Shown in pieces: positions 17,880 through 26,645 of a DNA stretch of 51,102 bases (its first letter is position 1; each line of letters starts with the position of its first letter). The notes beneath the pieces were generated by a model. It did not search any database. It was not told where the DNA came from and saw only the letters and a list, made by a program, of their open reading frames with translations. The position numbers and the translations under genes are program-made. The DNA comes from Candidatus Roseilinea sp. GTDB lineage: Bacteria > Chloroflexota > Anaerolineae > J036 > Brachytrichaceae. Location: assembly GCA_025055235.1 (NCBI GenBank), contig JANWYN010000001.1, positions 1 through 51,102 on the forward strand, given 5' to 3'.

Positions 17880-19967
17880 GTGCTCGTCCTCGGTCTGATG
17901 TCCGGCACCTCTGCGGATGGCATTGACGCTGCGCTTGTCGAGCTGGACGGTGTGCCGCCCGGCTTGCGCTGGCGCATCGTCCATCGGGCTTCGACACCCT
18001 ACCCACCTGACCTGCGCGCCGAGGTGTTCGCCTGCTTTCGCCCTGAGAGCGGCACGGTGGACCGGCTGTGCGCGCTGAACTTCGCCCTAGGCCGCGCGTT
18101 CGCCGACGCGGCACTGGCATGCATCTGTGCCGCTGGTCTGCAGCCCGGCGACGTCCAGCTCATCGGCAGCCACGGCCAGACGCTCTGGCACACCCCAACC
18201 GGTCGGGACGCCTCGACGTTGCAATTGGGCGAAGCGGCGATCATCGCCGAACGAACAGGCATCACCACGATCAGCAACTTTCGGGCGCGCGACATGGCTG
18301 CCGGCGGGCAAGGCGCGCCGCTTGTCGCCTACGTGGATACGCTGCTGTTCGGCCATCCTGCGCTCACGCGGACGGCACTCAACATCGGCGGCATCGCCAA
18401 TTTCACGTATCTACCGTCCCACTCCCCACTCTCTACTCCCCCTTCAGTTGAGTCGGAAGTAGGAAGTGGGGAGAGAGCTTTCGCCTTCGACACCGGCCCC
18501 GGCAACATGCTGATTGACGACGCCGTGCGACGACTGACCGGCGGCACACAACACTACGATCGCGATGGCGCGATCGCAGCGCGCGGCCGGGTGCATGACG
18601 GCCTGCTTGCCGAGCTGATGGCGCATCCCTACCTCGCGCAGCGGCCGCCGAAGACGACCGGCCGCGAAACGTTCGGCGCGCAGTTCGGCGAGCAGGTGTG
18701 GCAGCGCGGCACGGCGCTCGGCCTGAGCGGAGAAGACATCGTCGCGACGCTCACCGCGTTCACCGCCGCTTCGATCGCCCAGGCGCACCGCGCGTTTCTG
18801 CCTCGCCTACCCGACGAAGTAATCGTCTCTGGCGGCGGCGCGCGCAACGCGACGTTGATGCACTTTTTGGCCCAGGCGCTTGCGCCGGCGCGCGTGCGTA
18901 CTTCCGACGAACTCGGCATGCCTGTCGAAGCGAAGGAGGCCGTAGCGTTCGCCGTGCTCGCCTACGAGACGTGGCACGGGCGACCCGGCAACCTGCCTGC
19001 TGCCACCGGTGCGCGACACGCCGTTGTGCTGGGGAGCATCACGCCCGGACAACCTGAGCGCGCGCATGCTGCAGCGCCCACCGGCCAGGTCACCGAAGCG
19101 ATCAATCCCGCGTCGCGCGACATTGACCGCCTAAGCGCGCTGGAGATCGTGGATGTGATCAATGCCGAAGACCGCCGCGTGGCCGAAGCCGTGGCGACAC
19201 AGCGTGAAGCGCTCGCCCAAGCGATTGACGCCATCGCCGAGCGCATACGCCAGGGCGGCCGGCTGATCTACGTCGGCGCCGGTACGTCCGGCCGGCTGGG
19301 CGTGCTCGACGCCAGCGAAATGCCGCCCACCTACAACACCTCGCCGGCGCAGGTGATCGGGCTGATCGCCGGTGGCCCGGCGGCGCTCACCCGCTCGATC
19401 GAGGGCGCCGAGGACGACGTTGAACAAGGGCGCGCCGACATTGTCGCCGCCGGCGTGAACGCGCGCGACTGCGTGATGGGCATCGCCGCCAGCGGGCGCA
19501 CGCCCTATGTGTTGGGTGCGCTGGCCGAAGCTAGGGCGCGCGGCGCGCTCACCCTGGGCTTGACCTGCAACGACGACACGCCGCTGCATCGCGCCGCCGA
19601 CATCGTCATCGCGCCGGTTGTCGGGCCGGAGGTCATTAGCGGCTCGACGCGCATGAAAGCCGGCACGGCCACCAAGCTGGTGCTGAACACCATCAGCACC
19701 GGCGTGATGGTCAAGCTCGGCAAGACTTTCGGTAACCTGATGGTGGATCTGCAGGCGACGAACAGTAAGCTCCGCGAGCGGGCGAAGCGCATCGTCGCCC
19801 AGGCGTGCAGCGTTTCACTCGACGAAGCGACGCGCCTCCTGGCGCAATGCGACGGCGAGGTGAAAACCGCGATCGTGTCGCATCTGGCACGAATCACGCC
19901 GGCTCAGGCGAGAGCACGGCTGAAGGCGACAGGAGGCGTCGTGCGGAAGGCAATCGAGGAAACATAA
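17880..19967 (+). CDS. anmK-murQ: Fused anhydro-MurNAc kinase (AnmK) and MurNAc-6-phosphate etherase (MurQ)
   Basis: 695 aa from GTG 17880. AnmK half (about 1-395): [16 protein letters not shown] at the start, [53 protein letters not shown] and [11 protein letters not shown]. It opens the anhydro ring of 1,6-anhydro-MurNAc while phosphorylating O6. MurQ half (about 405-695): [40 protein letters not shown] with the catalytic Glu, [34 protein letters not shown], and a helical C-terminus. It cleaves the lactyl ether of MurNAc-6-P to GlcNAc-6-P and D-lactate. The two successive enzymes are joined in one chain. A heptamer array inserted at residues 179-199 lengthens an AnmK loop. A hairpin follows the stop directly. 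Confidence 0.93.
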   Translation: MLVLGLMSGTSADGIDAALVELDGVPPGLRWRIVHRASTPYPPDLRAEVFACFRPESGTVDRLCALNFALGRAFADAALACICAAGLQPGDVQLIGSHGQTLWHTPTGRDASTLQLGEAAIIAERTGITTISNFRARDMAAGGQGAPLVAYVDTLLFGHPALTRTALNIGGIANFTYLPSHSPLSTPPSVESEVGSGERAFAFDTGPGNMLIDDAVRRLTGGTQHYDRDGAIAARGRVHDGLLAELMAHPYLAQRPPKTTGRETFGAQFGEQVWQRGTALGLSGEDIVATLTAFTAASIAQAHRAFLPRLPDEVIVSGGGARNATLMHFLAQALAPARVRTSDELGMPVEAKEAVAFAVLAYETWHGRPGNLPAATGARHAVVLGSITPGQPERAHAAAPTGQVTEAINPASRDIDRLSALEIVDVINAEDRRVAEAVATQREALAQAIDAIAERIRQGGRLIYVGAGTSGRLGVLDASEMPPTYNTSPAQVIGLIAGGPAALTRSIEGAEDDVEQGRADIVAAGVNARDCVMGIAASGRTPYVLGALAEARARGALTLGLTCNDDTPLHRAADIVIAPVVGPEVISGSTRMKAGTATKLVLNTISTGVMVKLGKTFGNLMVDLQATNSKLRERAKRIVAQACSVSLDEATRLLAQCDGEVKTAIVSHLARITPAQARARLKATGGVVRKAIEET
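18414..18477. repeat. Heptamer array with inverted arms inside anmK-murQ
   Basis: The left arm is CCGTCCC, ACTCCCC, ACTCTCT and ACTCCCC; the right arm is GGAAGTA, GGAAGTG and GGGAGAG. The arms are near reverse complements in 7-bp steps. The reading frame passes through and encodes a Ser/Pro-rich stretch between FTYL and AFDTGPGN, where AnmK proteins normally have a short loop. Confidence 0.75.
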
Positions 19968-19988
19968 GGGCAACCTCGTAGGTTGCCC
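19968..19988 (+). terminator. Hairpin terminator of anmK-murQ
   Basis: GGGCAACCT (19968-19976), loop CGT, AGGTTGCCC (19980-19988), then TT: a perfect 9-bp stem immediately after the TAA stop. The T tract is short, but position and stem strength fit a terminator. It lies 6 bp before the 3' end of the convergent tRNA-Ser(GCU). Confidence 0.6.
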
Positions 19989-19994
19989 TTCGAG

Positions 19995-20083
19995 CGGGGA
20001 GACAGGGATTCGAACCCTGGGTCCAGTTTTACCCGGACAACCGCTTAGCAGGCGGCTCCGTTCGTCCACTCCGGCACCTCCCC
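19995..20083 (-). tRNA. tRNA-Ser (anticodon GCU)
   Basis: 89 nt, read on the minus strand. Acceptor stem GGGGAGG/TCTCCCC with one G-U pair, discriminator G, anticodon stem-loop CCGCCTGCTAAGCGG with anticodon GCT, a long variable arm as in class II tRNAs (GTCCGGG..), and T-loop GGTTCGAATCC. CCA is not encoded. It decodes AGC/AGU. Confidence 0.95.
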
Positions 20084-20087
20084 GGAG

Positions 20088-20195
20088 GTCAGATTGTCAG
20101 AGCGTCAGCAGTCAGATATCAGAAGTCAGATCGCACCTGTCTGACCTCTGACCATCTGACCTCTGACTTCTGACCATCTGATTTCTGACTTCTGA
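20088..20195. repeat. Heptamer array with inverted arms between two tRNA-Ser genes
   Basis: The left arm is built of GTCAGAN words (GTCAGAT, ATCAGAA, GTCAGAT and degenerate forms of 7-8 bp). The right arm is built of NTCTGAC words (GTCTGAC, CTCTGAC, TTCTGAC and 8-bp CATCTGAC). The two arms are reverse complements. The array fills nearly the whole gap between the two tRNA genes and ends exactly at the 3' end of tRNA-Ser(UGA). Confidence 0.85.
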
Positions 20196-20283
20196 CGGAA
20201 AGGGTGAGATTCGAACTCACGGTGACGCTAAGCGCCACAGCGGTTTTCAAGACCGCCGCCTTAAACCACTCGGCCACCTTTCC
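20196..20283 (-). tRNA. tRNA-Ser (anticodon UGA)
   Basis: 88 nt on the minus strand. Acceptor GGAAAGG/CCTTTCC, discriminator G, D-arm GGCCGAGTGGTTTAAGGC, anticodon stem-loop CGGTCTTGAAAACCG with anticodon TGA, a long variable arm, and T-arm GTGAGTTCGAATCTCAC. CCA is not encoded. It decodes UCA and, by wobble, other UCN codons. Confidence 0.96.
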
Positions 20284-20293
20284 TCTCGGTGAT

Positions 20294-20428
20294 TTGGTAA
20301 CCGGTAACTGGTAATCGGTAACTGGTAACGAGCGAGGCATATCTTAACACGAAATGCTAGAATTCTCATCATCTATCCGCCGAGTTACTCAACTACCAAT
20401 TACGAATTACTAGTTACCAATTACTACC
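20294..20428. repeat. Heptamer arrays in opposite orientation ahead of tRNA-Leu
   Basis: 20294-20328 is five exact-length units of the form NNGGTAA (TTGGTAA, CCGGTAA, CTGGTAA, TCGGTAA, CTGGTAA). 20383-20428 carries NNTTACN units (AGTTACT, AATTACG, AATTACT, AGTTACC, AATTACT), the reverse complement word. The 54 bp between them contain TAGAAT at about 20358, which could be a -10 for the tRNA-Leu gene. The right array ends 5 bp before that tRNA. Confidence 0.85.
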
Positions 20429-20433
20429 CAAAC

Positions 20434-20518
20434 GGGGCGGTGGCGAAATGGCAGACGCCGAAGACTTAAAATCTTCTGCTGCGAGAGCAGCGTGTGGGTT
20501 CGAGTCCCACCCGCCCTA
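20434..20518 (+). tRNA. tRNA-Leu (anticodon UAA)
   Basis: 85 nt. Acceptor GGGGCGG pairs with CCGCCCT (first pair G-U), discriminator A, D-arm GCGAAATGGCAGACGC, anticodon stem-loop GAAGACTTAAAATCTTC with anticodon TAA, a long variable arm (TGCTGCGAGAGCAGCG), and T-arm GTGGGTTCGAGTCCCAC. CCA is not encoded. It decodes UUA/UUG. Confidence 0.95.
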
Positions 20519-20561
20519 TTCATGACCGGCGCCCGGCGCACAACCTGGGTCGTTGATCGTT

Positions 20562-22625
20562 TCAGCCGCTGCCGACGCCCAGCAGCTTGAGCTGGCTGTT
20601 GATCTCCTGCTCCCCCTGCCCTCGGCTGACGAAGACGTATGTGCCGTCCGGCTGCATCACCCGCGCCTTGACGTTGTCGCGCAGGCCCAGATCGAGGATC
20701 TCGACTTTGATCCGCCGCTTGATGACAGGATCGAGGATCGGATAGACCGTCTCGACGCGCCGGTCGAGGTTGCGCTCCATCAGATCGGCGCTGCCGGAGT
20801 AGATCTCCTCATCGCCGTTGTTGCGAAAGTAGTACACCCGGCTGTGCTCCAAGAAGCGACCGACGATGCTGATCACGCGAATGTTCTCGCTCAGGTTCGG
20901 CACGCCCGGCCGCAGCGAGCACATGCCGCGCACGAGCAAGTCCACCTTCACGCCGGCCTGCGAGGCGCGGTACAGCAAGCCGATCATCTCCGGATCCACA
21001 AGCTGATTCACCTTGAAGATCAGATGGCCGCCGCCGTGCTGCAAATGGTGCTCGATCTCGCGCTCGATCAGTTCGGTCATCCGCTTGCGCAACGTGACCG
21101 GCGCGACCAACAGCCGGCGATACGACTTCTGGTTGAAGTAGCCGGTCAGGTTATTGAACAGCTCCGTCACGTCTTGGCCGATCTCTTCGTTGCAGGTGAA
21201 CAACCCGAGGTCGGTATAGACGCGCGCCGTGCTGACGTTGTAATTGCCTGTGCTCAAGTGGACATAGCGGCAGATCTGGCCGTCATGTTCGCGTCGCACC
21301 ACCAAGCAGATCTTGGCATGCACCTTGTAGCCGGGCAAGCCATAGACGAGGTGTACGCCGACCTCTTCCATCGCGCGCGTCCATTGTATGTTGTTCTCCT
21401 CGTCGAAGCGCGCCTTCAATTCCACCAGCACCGCAACCTGCTTGCCGTTCGTGACGGCTTCCATCAGTGCTTCGACGATGGGGGAATTCGCACCCACGCG
21501 ATACAGCGTTTGCTTGATGGCGAGCACGTTGGGGTCGCGCGCCGCAGCGCGAACGAACTCCACCACCGGCGCGAACGAATCATAGGGATGATGCAGCAGC
21601 ACATCGCCGCGCCGGATGCGCGCGAAGATGTCCGCGCAATTGTTCAGATCGCTGGGAATGCGCGGCAGCAGCGGCGGATCCTTCAGCTCCGGCAGCGGCA
21701 GGCGATGCAGCTCCCACAAGCTGCTCAAATCTAGCGGCCCGGCCAGCCGGAATACCTCATCGCCGGATAGATTGAGGTTTTCCGTCAGGATGGCGCACAC
21801 TTCTTCCGGCATATCGTGCACAATTTCCAGGCGCACCACGCTGCCGAAGCGCCGATCTTTGATCGAACGCTCGACGGTCGAACGCAGATCACCGGCTTCG
21901 TCCTCTTGGATCTCGATGTCGGCATCGCGCGTCACGCGGAAGGCATAGGTGCCGGCGATGTCCATGTCCGGGAAGAGCGCGCCGATGTTCGCCGCGATGA
22001 TCTGATCCAGCCACACGAAGCAGCGCTCGCAGTGCTCATCCTCGGTGCAGTCGTTCAACGGGAAGAATCGCGGGAGCGAGGGCGGCACCTTGACGCGGGC
22101 GAAGCGCAAGCGGCCCTGCGTGCCCCGGATGACGACGGCCAAGCTCAGGCTGAGGTTGCTGATGTGCGGGAACGGATGCGCCGGGTCCACGGCCAGCGGC
22201 GTGAGGATGGGAAACACGGTGCGATGAAAGTAAGCCGTAGCCGAGGCGCGCTGCTCGTCGCTCAACTGATGCCAGTCCAGCACACAAACACCATGTCGCG
22301 CCAACGCCGGCCGCACCTCATCGCACCAGGTGCGCAGGTGTTCGGCTTGCAACACACGCACGCGCTCGTTGACCAGCGCCAGCGTCTGCGCCGGCGGAAG
22401 CCCCTCCGGCCCCGGCCGAGTGATCCCCGCCATCACTTGTTCGCGCAACCCCGAGACGCGAATCATAAAGAACTCGTCGAGGTTGGTTGCAAAGATGGCG
22501 AGGAACTTAGCCCGCTCGAGCAGCGGGTTAGTCGGATCTTGCGCCTCCTGCAGCACGCGCTGGTTGAACTCCAACCAGCTCAGCTCGCGATTGATCAATT
22601 GACCTTGGAGATGCCCTGCCGTCAT
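20562..22625 (-). CDS. ppk1: Polyphosphate kinase 1
   Basis: 687 aa from ATG 22625 (MTAGHLQGQLINRELSW). It makes long-chain polyphosphate from ATP, reversibly. Domains: N domain with LINRELSWLEFNQRVL and FATNLDEFFMIRVSGL; head domain; C1 with VLLHHPYDSFAPVVEF, IKQTLYRVG and GYKVHAKICLV, which carries the phosphorylated His; C2 with GSADLMERNLDRRVE. Length is normal. The longer open frame to 22700 would overlap the divergent prmA gene and its promoter. TACAAT lies 9 nt before the start and there is no SD. Transcribed alone, divergent from prmA. Confidence 0.95.
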   Translation of the reverse strand: MTAGHLQGQLINRELSWLEFNQRVLQEAQDPTNPLLERAKFLAIFATNLDEFFMIRVSGLREQVMAGITRPGPEGLPPAQTLALVNERVRVLQAEHLRTWCDEVRPALARHGVCVLDWHQLSDEQRASATAYFHRTVFPILTPLAVDPAHPFPHISNLSLSLAVVIRGTQGRLRFARVKVPPSLPRFFPLNDCTEDEHCERCFVWLDQIIAANIGALFPDMDIAGTYAFRVTRDADIEIQEDEAGDLRSTVERSIKDRRFGSVVRLEIVHDMPEEVCAILTENLNLSGDEVFRLAGPLDLSSLWELHRLPLPELKDPPLLPRIPSDLNNCADIFARIRRGDVLLHHPYDSFAPVVEFVRAAARDPNVLAIKQTLYRVGANSPIVEALMEAVTNGKQVAVLVELKARFDEENNIQWTRAMEEVGVHLVYGLPGYKVHAKICLVVRREHDGQICRYVHLSTGNYNVSTARVYTDLGLFTCNEEIGQDVTELFNNLTGYFNQKSYRRLLVAPVTLRKRMTELIEREIEHHLQHGGGHLIFKVNQLVDPEMIGLLYRASQAGVKVDLLVRGMCSLRPGVPNLSENIRVISIVGRFLEHSRVYYFRNNGDEEIYSGSADLMERNLDRRVETVYPILDPVIKRRIKVEILDLGLRDNVKARVMQPDGTYVFVSRGQGEQEINSQLKLLGVGSG

Positions 22626-22634
22626 GCAACTTGG

Positions 22635-22682
22635 ATTGTAGCCGAGCGCGCCCAGCATGAGCCTCGTCACCTCTGCTACACT
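22635..22682. promoter_or_regulatory. Back-to-back -10 boxes of ppk1 and prmA
   Basis: On the minus strand TACAAT (22640-22635) lies 9 nt before the ppk1 ATG. On the plus strand TACACT (22677-22682) lies 7 nt before the prmA ATG 22690. The two divergent promoters must overlap in the 64 bp between the genes, so the two RNA polymerases could compete. Confidence 0.5.
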
Positions 22683-22689
22683 GATGGCG

Positions 22690-23625
22690 ATGGCCGACAA
22701 CCCGCGCTGGTTGGAACTCAGCCTCGAAGCCGACGCAGAGCTGGCCGAGGCGATCAGCGAGGCGATCTTCCCCTACGTCGAGGGCGGTGTGGCTCTGGAG
22801 CAGACCCACCGGCGGCCCGACGGCAAAACCGCTGACCGCTGGGAGGACGAACAGGCCGATGGGCCGATCATCGTGCGTGCCTACTTGCCCGACGACGAAA
22901 CGCTGGCCGAACGCAAGCGCAAGGTCGAGGAGGCACTCTTCTACCTGAACATGGTGCGGCCCACCCCACAGCCGGCCTATCGCACGGTCGCGCAGTCGGA
23001 CTGGGCCGATGCGTGGAAGGCCTCATTCAAACCGCTGCGCATCGGACGGCGCATTGTGATCTACCCGACGTGGATGCACGACGCGCTGCCCGGCGACGCT
23101 GCAGATCGCGACATCGTGATTGCGCTCGATCCCGGCATGGCGTTCGGCACCGGCCTGCACCCCACTACGCAGTTGTGCGCCGCAGCGCTGGAGGACTATG
23201 TACAGCCGGGCATGCGCGTGCTCGACGTGGGGAGCGGCTCGGGCATCCTCTCGATCCTAGCAGCGAAACTCGGCGCGCGCGAAGTGCTGGGCGTAGATAC
23301 GGACAGTGAAGCAGTACGCTCCGGGCGCGAGAATGTCACCGCCAACGGCGTGGCAGATCGCGTAGCGATCGAGGCCGGCTCCCACGATGCCGCACGCGGA
23401 AACTACGACCTGGTCGTAGCAAACATCCTGGCCGGCGTGATCACCCGCATGCTCACCGAAGGGCTCACATCACGTGCGCCGCTATTCATCCTCTCCGGCA
23501 TTCTGGATTCACAAGCCGGAGACGTAGCGTGCGCGGCTGAAGCAGCCGGTCTGTCTGTTATAGAAAGACGAACGATGGACGACTGGGTATGCCTGGTGTG
23601 CGCCAGGCACGGCGAGGGAATATAG
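22690..23625 (+). CDS. prmA: Ribosomal protein L11 methyltransferase
   Basis: 311 aa from ATG 22690 (MADNPRWLELSLEAD). It trimethylates ribosomal protein L11 using SAM. The N-terminal ferredoxin-like substrate domain (about 1-95) includes SDWADAWKASFKPLRIG. Then DPGMAFGTGLHPTT, SAM motif I LDVGSGSGILSILAAKLG, acidic strand VLGVDTDSEAV, and VANILAGVI where the family has an Asn-containing motif IV. The start is set by the -10 box 7 nt upstream. An earlier in-frame start at 22657 would lie upstream of the -10 box. Confidence 0.9.
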   Translation: MADNPRWLELSLEADAELAEAISEAIFPYVEGGVALEQTHRRPDGKTADRWEDEQADGPIIVRAYLPDDETLAERKRKVEEALFYLNMVRPTPQPAYRTVAQSDWADAWKASFKPLRIGRRIVIYPTWMHDALPGDAADRDIVIALDPGMAFGTGLHPTTQLCAAALEDYVQPGMRVLDVGSGSGILSILAAKLGAREVLGVDTDSEAVRSGRENVTANGVADRVAIEAGSHDAARGNYDLVVANILAGVITRMLTEGLTSRAPLFILSGILDSQAGDVACAAEAAGLSVIERRTMDDWVCLVCARHGEGI

Positions 23626-23686
23626 AGTGACGCGCGTCGCGACGCAATCCCCATCACGCGCCGCAGTGCCGTGAATAAAGCTGGCG

Positions 23687-23953
23687 TCAGGCAGGCACGT
23701 TCTCGCGGCCGGTGCGCAAGCGGTAGGAGATGCGCCCGCGCGTCAGGTCGTACGGCGAGAGTTCCACGCGCACACGATCGCCGAGCAAAATGCGAATGTA
23801 GTTCTTGCGCATCTTGCCGGAGAGCGTGGTCAGCACTTGATGGCCGTTGTCCAGCTGCACCTTGAACATGGTGCCCGGCAACGCCTCGATGACCTCGCCT
23901 TCGACTTGAATCACATCCTCTTTCTGCTTCTGCTCTCGATCCTTCTTGGCCAT
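23687..23953 (-). CDS. infA: Translation initiation factor IF-1
   Basis: 88 aa S1/OB-fold protein. It has [36 protein letters not shown] and [13 protein letters not shown], diagnostic of IF-1. IF-1 blocks the ribosomal A site during initiation. The start at ATG 23953 (MAKKDREQ) is set by a strong SD, AAAGGAGG, 4 nt upstream. An N-terminal extension rich in Lys and Gln and a C-terminal extra stretch (RTGRENVPA) make it longer than the usual 72 aa. It stands alone rather than in the S13/S11 ribosomal operon, so a second copy elsewhere is possible. Confidence 0.95.
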   Translation of the reverse strand: MAKKDREQKQKEDVIQVEGEVIEALPGTMFKVQLDNGHQVLTTLSGKMRKNYIRILLGDRVRVELSPYDLTRGRISYRLRTGRENVPA

Positions 23954-24131
23954 TCGACCTCCTTTCACCAATAGAGGCGAAGCATTTGCACCGCGCTTCC
24001 GCCAGCCAAAGACTACGCTGCAAACGCTTCGCCTCTGCTACCAAAAACCTTAAATCCGACAGCCGAAATTATAGGCTCTTGTAAAATCGCCGTCAATCAA
24101 CGTCTGTCGGTCAACCCTCCGCGAATATCGC

Positions 24132-25148
24132 ATGGCTAGCACACCTCAACCATCCCGAATGCGCGTCGCGCTGTATCTGCAAGATGCCCACCCCATCCGC
24201 GAAGGGATGCGGTATGCCCAGTATGCCGAACAACGCGGGTTCGAGGCAGTCTGGCAGGCCGAATCGCGCCTGGTGCGCGACGCGATCGTGCCGATGGCTG
24301 CCTTCGCCGCCGTCACCGAGCGCGTCAAAATCGGCAGCGGCGTGATCAACAATTGGACGCGTAACATCGGTCTGCTGGCCGCGACCTTTTTAACGCTTGA
24401 CGACCTGGCGCCGAATCGCATCATCTGCGGCATCGGCGCGTGGTGGGATCCACTGGCCAAGAACGTCGGCATCGAACGGCGCAAGCCGCTTACCGCCATG
24501 CGCGAAACGGTCGAGGTGCTGCGCCGGCTGCTGCGCATGGAGCGCGTCACCTTCCACGGCGAATTCCATCACGTGGAGGGCATCGAGCTGGACGTGGTAC
24601 ACGGCCGGCGCGAGCCGCGCAACGTGCCGATCTACATCGGTGCCACCGGCGACCAGATGATGGAGCTGACCGGCGAGATCGCCGACGGCGTGGTGCTCAA
24701 CTATTGCGTGCCGCCGGAATACAACGACCGGGCGATGGAGCTGTTGGACAAGGGCGCCAAGAAGGCCGGGCGACGGGTCGAAGACCTCGACCGTCCGCAA
24801 CTGGTAGTGTGCGCGGTGAACCGCGACCGCAAGAAGGCGATCGAAGACGCCAAGGAACTCCTCACCCAGTACCTCGCCCAACAGCCGCACATCGCCAAAG
24901 CCAGCGGCGTGAGCGACGACATCGTGAAGCAAGTGCAATCCATCCTGGGCTGGCCGGCCACCAAGGAGCAGGTGCACGAGGCGATGCAGTTCGTGCCGGA
25001 CGAGTTCGTGCTGCGTATCTCGGCCACCGGCACGCCGGAAGAGGCGCGCGCTAAAGTCCAGGAATATATGCGGCGCGGGTGCACCTGCCCGATCCTGTAT
25101 CCGATGAGCGACGTGAAGCTGATGATTGATACGTTCGCGCAGGCGTGA
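24132..25148 (+). CDS. LLM-class (luciferase-like) F420 or flavin-dependent oxidoreductase
   Basis: 338 aa TIM barrel of the bacterial luciferase superfamily. Seen: [48 protein letters not shown] and [21 protein letters not shown], as in the Mer-like (methylene-H4MPT reductase) subfamily. F420 is likely as cofactor in this subfamily but FMN cannot be excluded. It is a single gene; TAAAAT at about 24081 could be its -10. It converges with the HTH gene, leaving 6 bp between the two stops. Confidence 0.83.
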   Translation: MASTPQPSRMRVALYLQDAHPIREGMRYAQYAEQRGFEAVWQAESRLVRDAIVPMAAFAAVTERVKIGSGVINNWTRNIGLLAATFLTLDDLAPNRIICGIGAWWDPLAKNVGIERRKPLTAMRETVEVLRRLLRMERVTFHGEFHHVEGIELDVVHGRREPRNVPIYIGATGDQMMELTGEIADGVVLNYCVPPEYNDRAMELLDKGAKKAGRRVEDLDRPQLVVCAVNRDRKKAIEDAKELLTQYLAQQPHIAKASGVSDDIVKQVQSILGWPATKEQVHEAMQFVPDEFVLRISATGTPEEARAKVQEYMRRGCTCPILYPMSDVKLMIDTFAQA

Positions 25149-25154
25149 GCGCCA

Positions 25155-25712
25155 CTACCAGCGGCGCCAATCTTTGGCCGGCGCCAGGCGCGCCAGATGC
25201 CGGACGGTGTGAAACAGAAGCCGAGGGCCAGCCAGCGCTTTCATAAGCAATTTGCCCGTTTCACGCTGGTCTTCCGCTTCTTCACCGGTTGCGCTGGCCA
25301 GCTCTTTCAATAGCGCAATCGCGGCTTCATTGCGCGCGCGCAGTTCTTCCTTGCTCATGAAGGGCAGGTCGAATATCGAGCGCACCTGGAACTCCGCGGC
25401 ATACAACGCGCTGCCAGCTGCTTCTCGCAACGTGTGCTGCGGCACACCGGATCGGGTTGCCGGCGAACCGAGCTTAGCGCGCGTCTTGGAGAACCGCTTC
25501 GTGCCCAGCGCATCCATCGCCGACTTGTAGGCCAAAAGCGAGGACTTCGAGAGCAGCACTGCCGCGGCAATCTTTTGCGACGCGATGCGCCCCTGAGCGG
25601 CAAGATGGCGGAGGTAGGCCTCGTTATAGCCGGTCAAGGCTGCGCCTTCCCGGGCCGTAATCCACTCATCTCGGTCAGGCAACTGGGCACTTCTGTTGCG
25701 TTCCGCGGCCAT
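25155..25712 (-). CDS. Helix-turn-helix (MerR/excisionase-like) protein of unknown function
   Basis: 185 aa from ATG 25712; AGGAGG lies 6 nt upstream, whereas the ATG at 25718 directly abuts it. The N-terminus DEWITAREGAALTGYNEAYLRHLAAQGRI is an excisionase-type helix-turn-helix (shown in part as AREGAALTGYNEAYLR). Residues 70-185 are basic and helical, with FMSKEELRARNEAAIALLKEL, and match no family I recognise. It is the only gene here with a clearly phage- or mobile-like DNA-binding motif, but no integrase or att site lies nearby. Confidence 0.6.
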   Translation of the reverse strand: MAAERNRSAQLPDRDEWITAREGAALTGYNEAYLRHLAAQGRIASQKIAAAVLLSKSSLLAYKSAMDALGTKRFSKTRAKLGSPATRSGVPQHTLREAAGSALYAAEFQVRSIFDLPFMSKEELRARNEAAIALLKELASATGEEAEDQRETGKLLMKALAGPRLLFHTVRHLARLAPAKDWRRW

Positions 25713-25775
25713 ACGCATCCTCCTGACAGGACGTCATCCGCATCATATCATCACATTTGGTATCATCTCCAGCAG

Positions 25776-26624
25776 ATGGTCAAAGTCGTCACCGATTCCA
25801 CCTGTGACGTCCCCACGGACATCGCCGAACGCCTAGGCATCACAGTTCTGCCGATGATCGTCGAGGTGGACGGTGTGGCTTATCAAGACGGCGTCACCCT
25901 CACCCGCCAGCAGTTCTATGACAGCCTGCCCACCTACGCGACCTTCCCCAAGACAGCAGCCGGCTCGCCCAGTCTGTTCGCCGATGCTTACCGAGCGGCG
26001 CGCGCTGTCGGCGCCGATGGCGTCGTCTCGGTGCATATCGCCCGCACGGTGAGCGGCGTGTGCAACGCCGCGGAGCTGGCCGCGTCCGACGTGGCCGGCG
26101 AGGGCATTCCGGTGCGCGTGGTGGATTCCGGTTCGATGACCATGGGGCTGGGCTGGCTGGTGATCACCGCCGCCGAGATGGCACAACGCGGGGCAGCGTT
26201 GGACGAGATCGCCGCGGCGCTGGAGGCGATGAAACAGCGCATCCGCATCCTGGCGATGGCCGACACATTGAAATATCTGCGCAAGAGCGGGCGCGTGTCG
26301 TCGCTCACCGCCGGCATCGGCGAACTGTTGCAGATCAAGCTGCTGGTCGAACTCAAGCAGGGCGCGGTCACCCAACTGGATCGCGTGCGCACGCGCGGGC
26401 GCGGCGTGGAACGCTTGCTGGACGAGGTGCGCAAGACGCCGGGCAAGCCCCGTTGCTTCTCGATCGTCTACACCGGCGGCGACCAGACGACCGACATCGA
26501 ACGCATGCGCCGAGAATTGCAGCCGATCGCGCCGATCGAGCCGTCCTCCCCTGTGCTCGTCACGCCGGTCATCGGCGCGCACTTCGGGCCGATGGGCCTT
26601 GGCGTGGTGATCGTGAACGAATAG
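25776..26624 (+). CDS. DegV family fatty-acid-binding protein
   Basis: 282 aa from ATG 25776. The start MVKVVTDSTCDVPTDIAERL is the family signature; the longer upstream frame is not coding. Further signatures are VSVHIARTVSGVCNAAELAA, VRVVDSGSMTMGLGW, TLKYLRKSGRVSSL and VTPVIGAHFGPMGLGVVI. DegV proteins bind fatty acids; FakB members present them to the kinase FakA for phosphorylation. The usual T-S-x-P-S segment reads KTAAGSPS here. TATCAT lies 9 nt before the ATG without SD. TATAAT downstream (26635) probably serves recG. Confidence 0.85.
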   Translation: MVKVVTDSTCDVPTDIAERLGITVLPMIVEVDGVAYQDGVTLTRQQFYDSLPTYATFPKTAAGSPSLFADAYRAARAVGADGVVSVHIARTVSGVCNAAELAASDVAGEGIPVRVVDSGSMTMGLGWLVITAAEMAQRGAALDEIAAALEAMKQRIRILAMADTLKYLRKSGRVSSLTAGIGELLQIKLLVELKQGAVTQLDRVRTRGRGVERLLDEVRKTPGKPRCFSIVYTGGDQTTDIERMRRELQPIAPIEPSSPVLVTPVIGAHFGPMGLGVVIVNE

Positions 26625-26645
26625 CCGCGCGTATAATCCGCCGCT

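Noticed and set aside
20088..20428. CRISPR array
   Set aside because: The repeat unit is 7 bp and degenerate, with no spacers of constant length and no cas genes nearby.
19995..20518. tRNA-linked integrative element
   Set aside because: No integrase or partial tRNA 3'-end copy was seen in the window; the HTH protein at 25155 is too far away and alone.
20553..21734. 393-aa plus-strand open frame opposite ppk1
   Set aside because: The minus strand encodes full-length polyphosphate kinase with all motifs; the plus-strand product has no recognisable motif.
25155..25712. Phage excisionase
   Set aside because: Only the helix-turn-helix resembles excisionases; the protein is much longer and lies between housekeeping genes without phage neighbours.
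25434..25775. N-terminal extension of DegV
   Set aside because: The segment is antisense to the HTH gene; the family begins exactly at MVKVVTDST at 25776.
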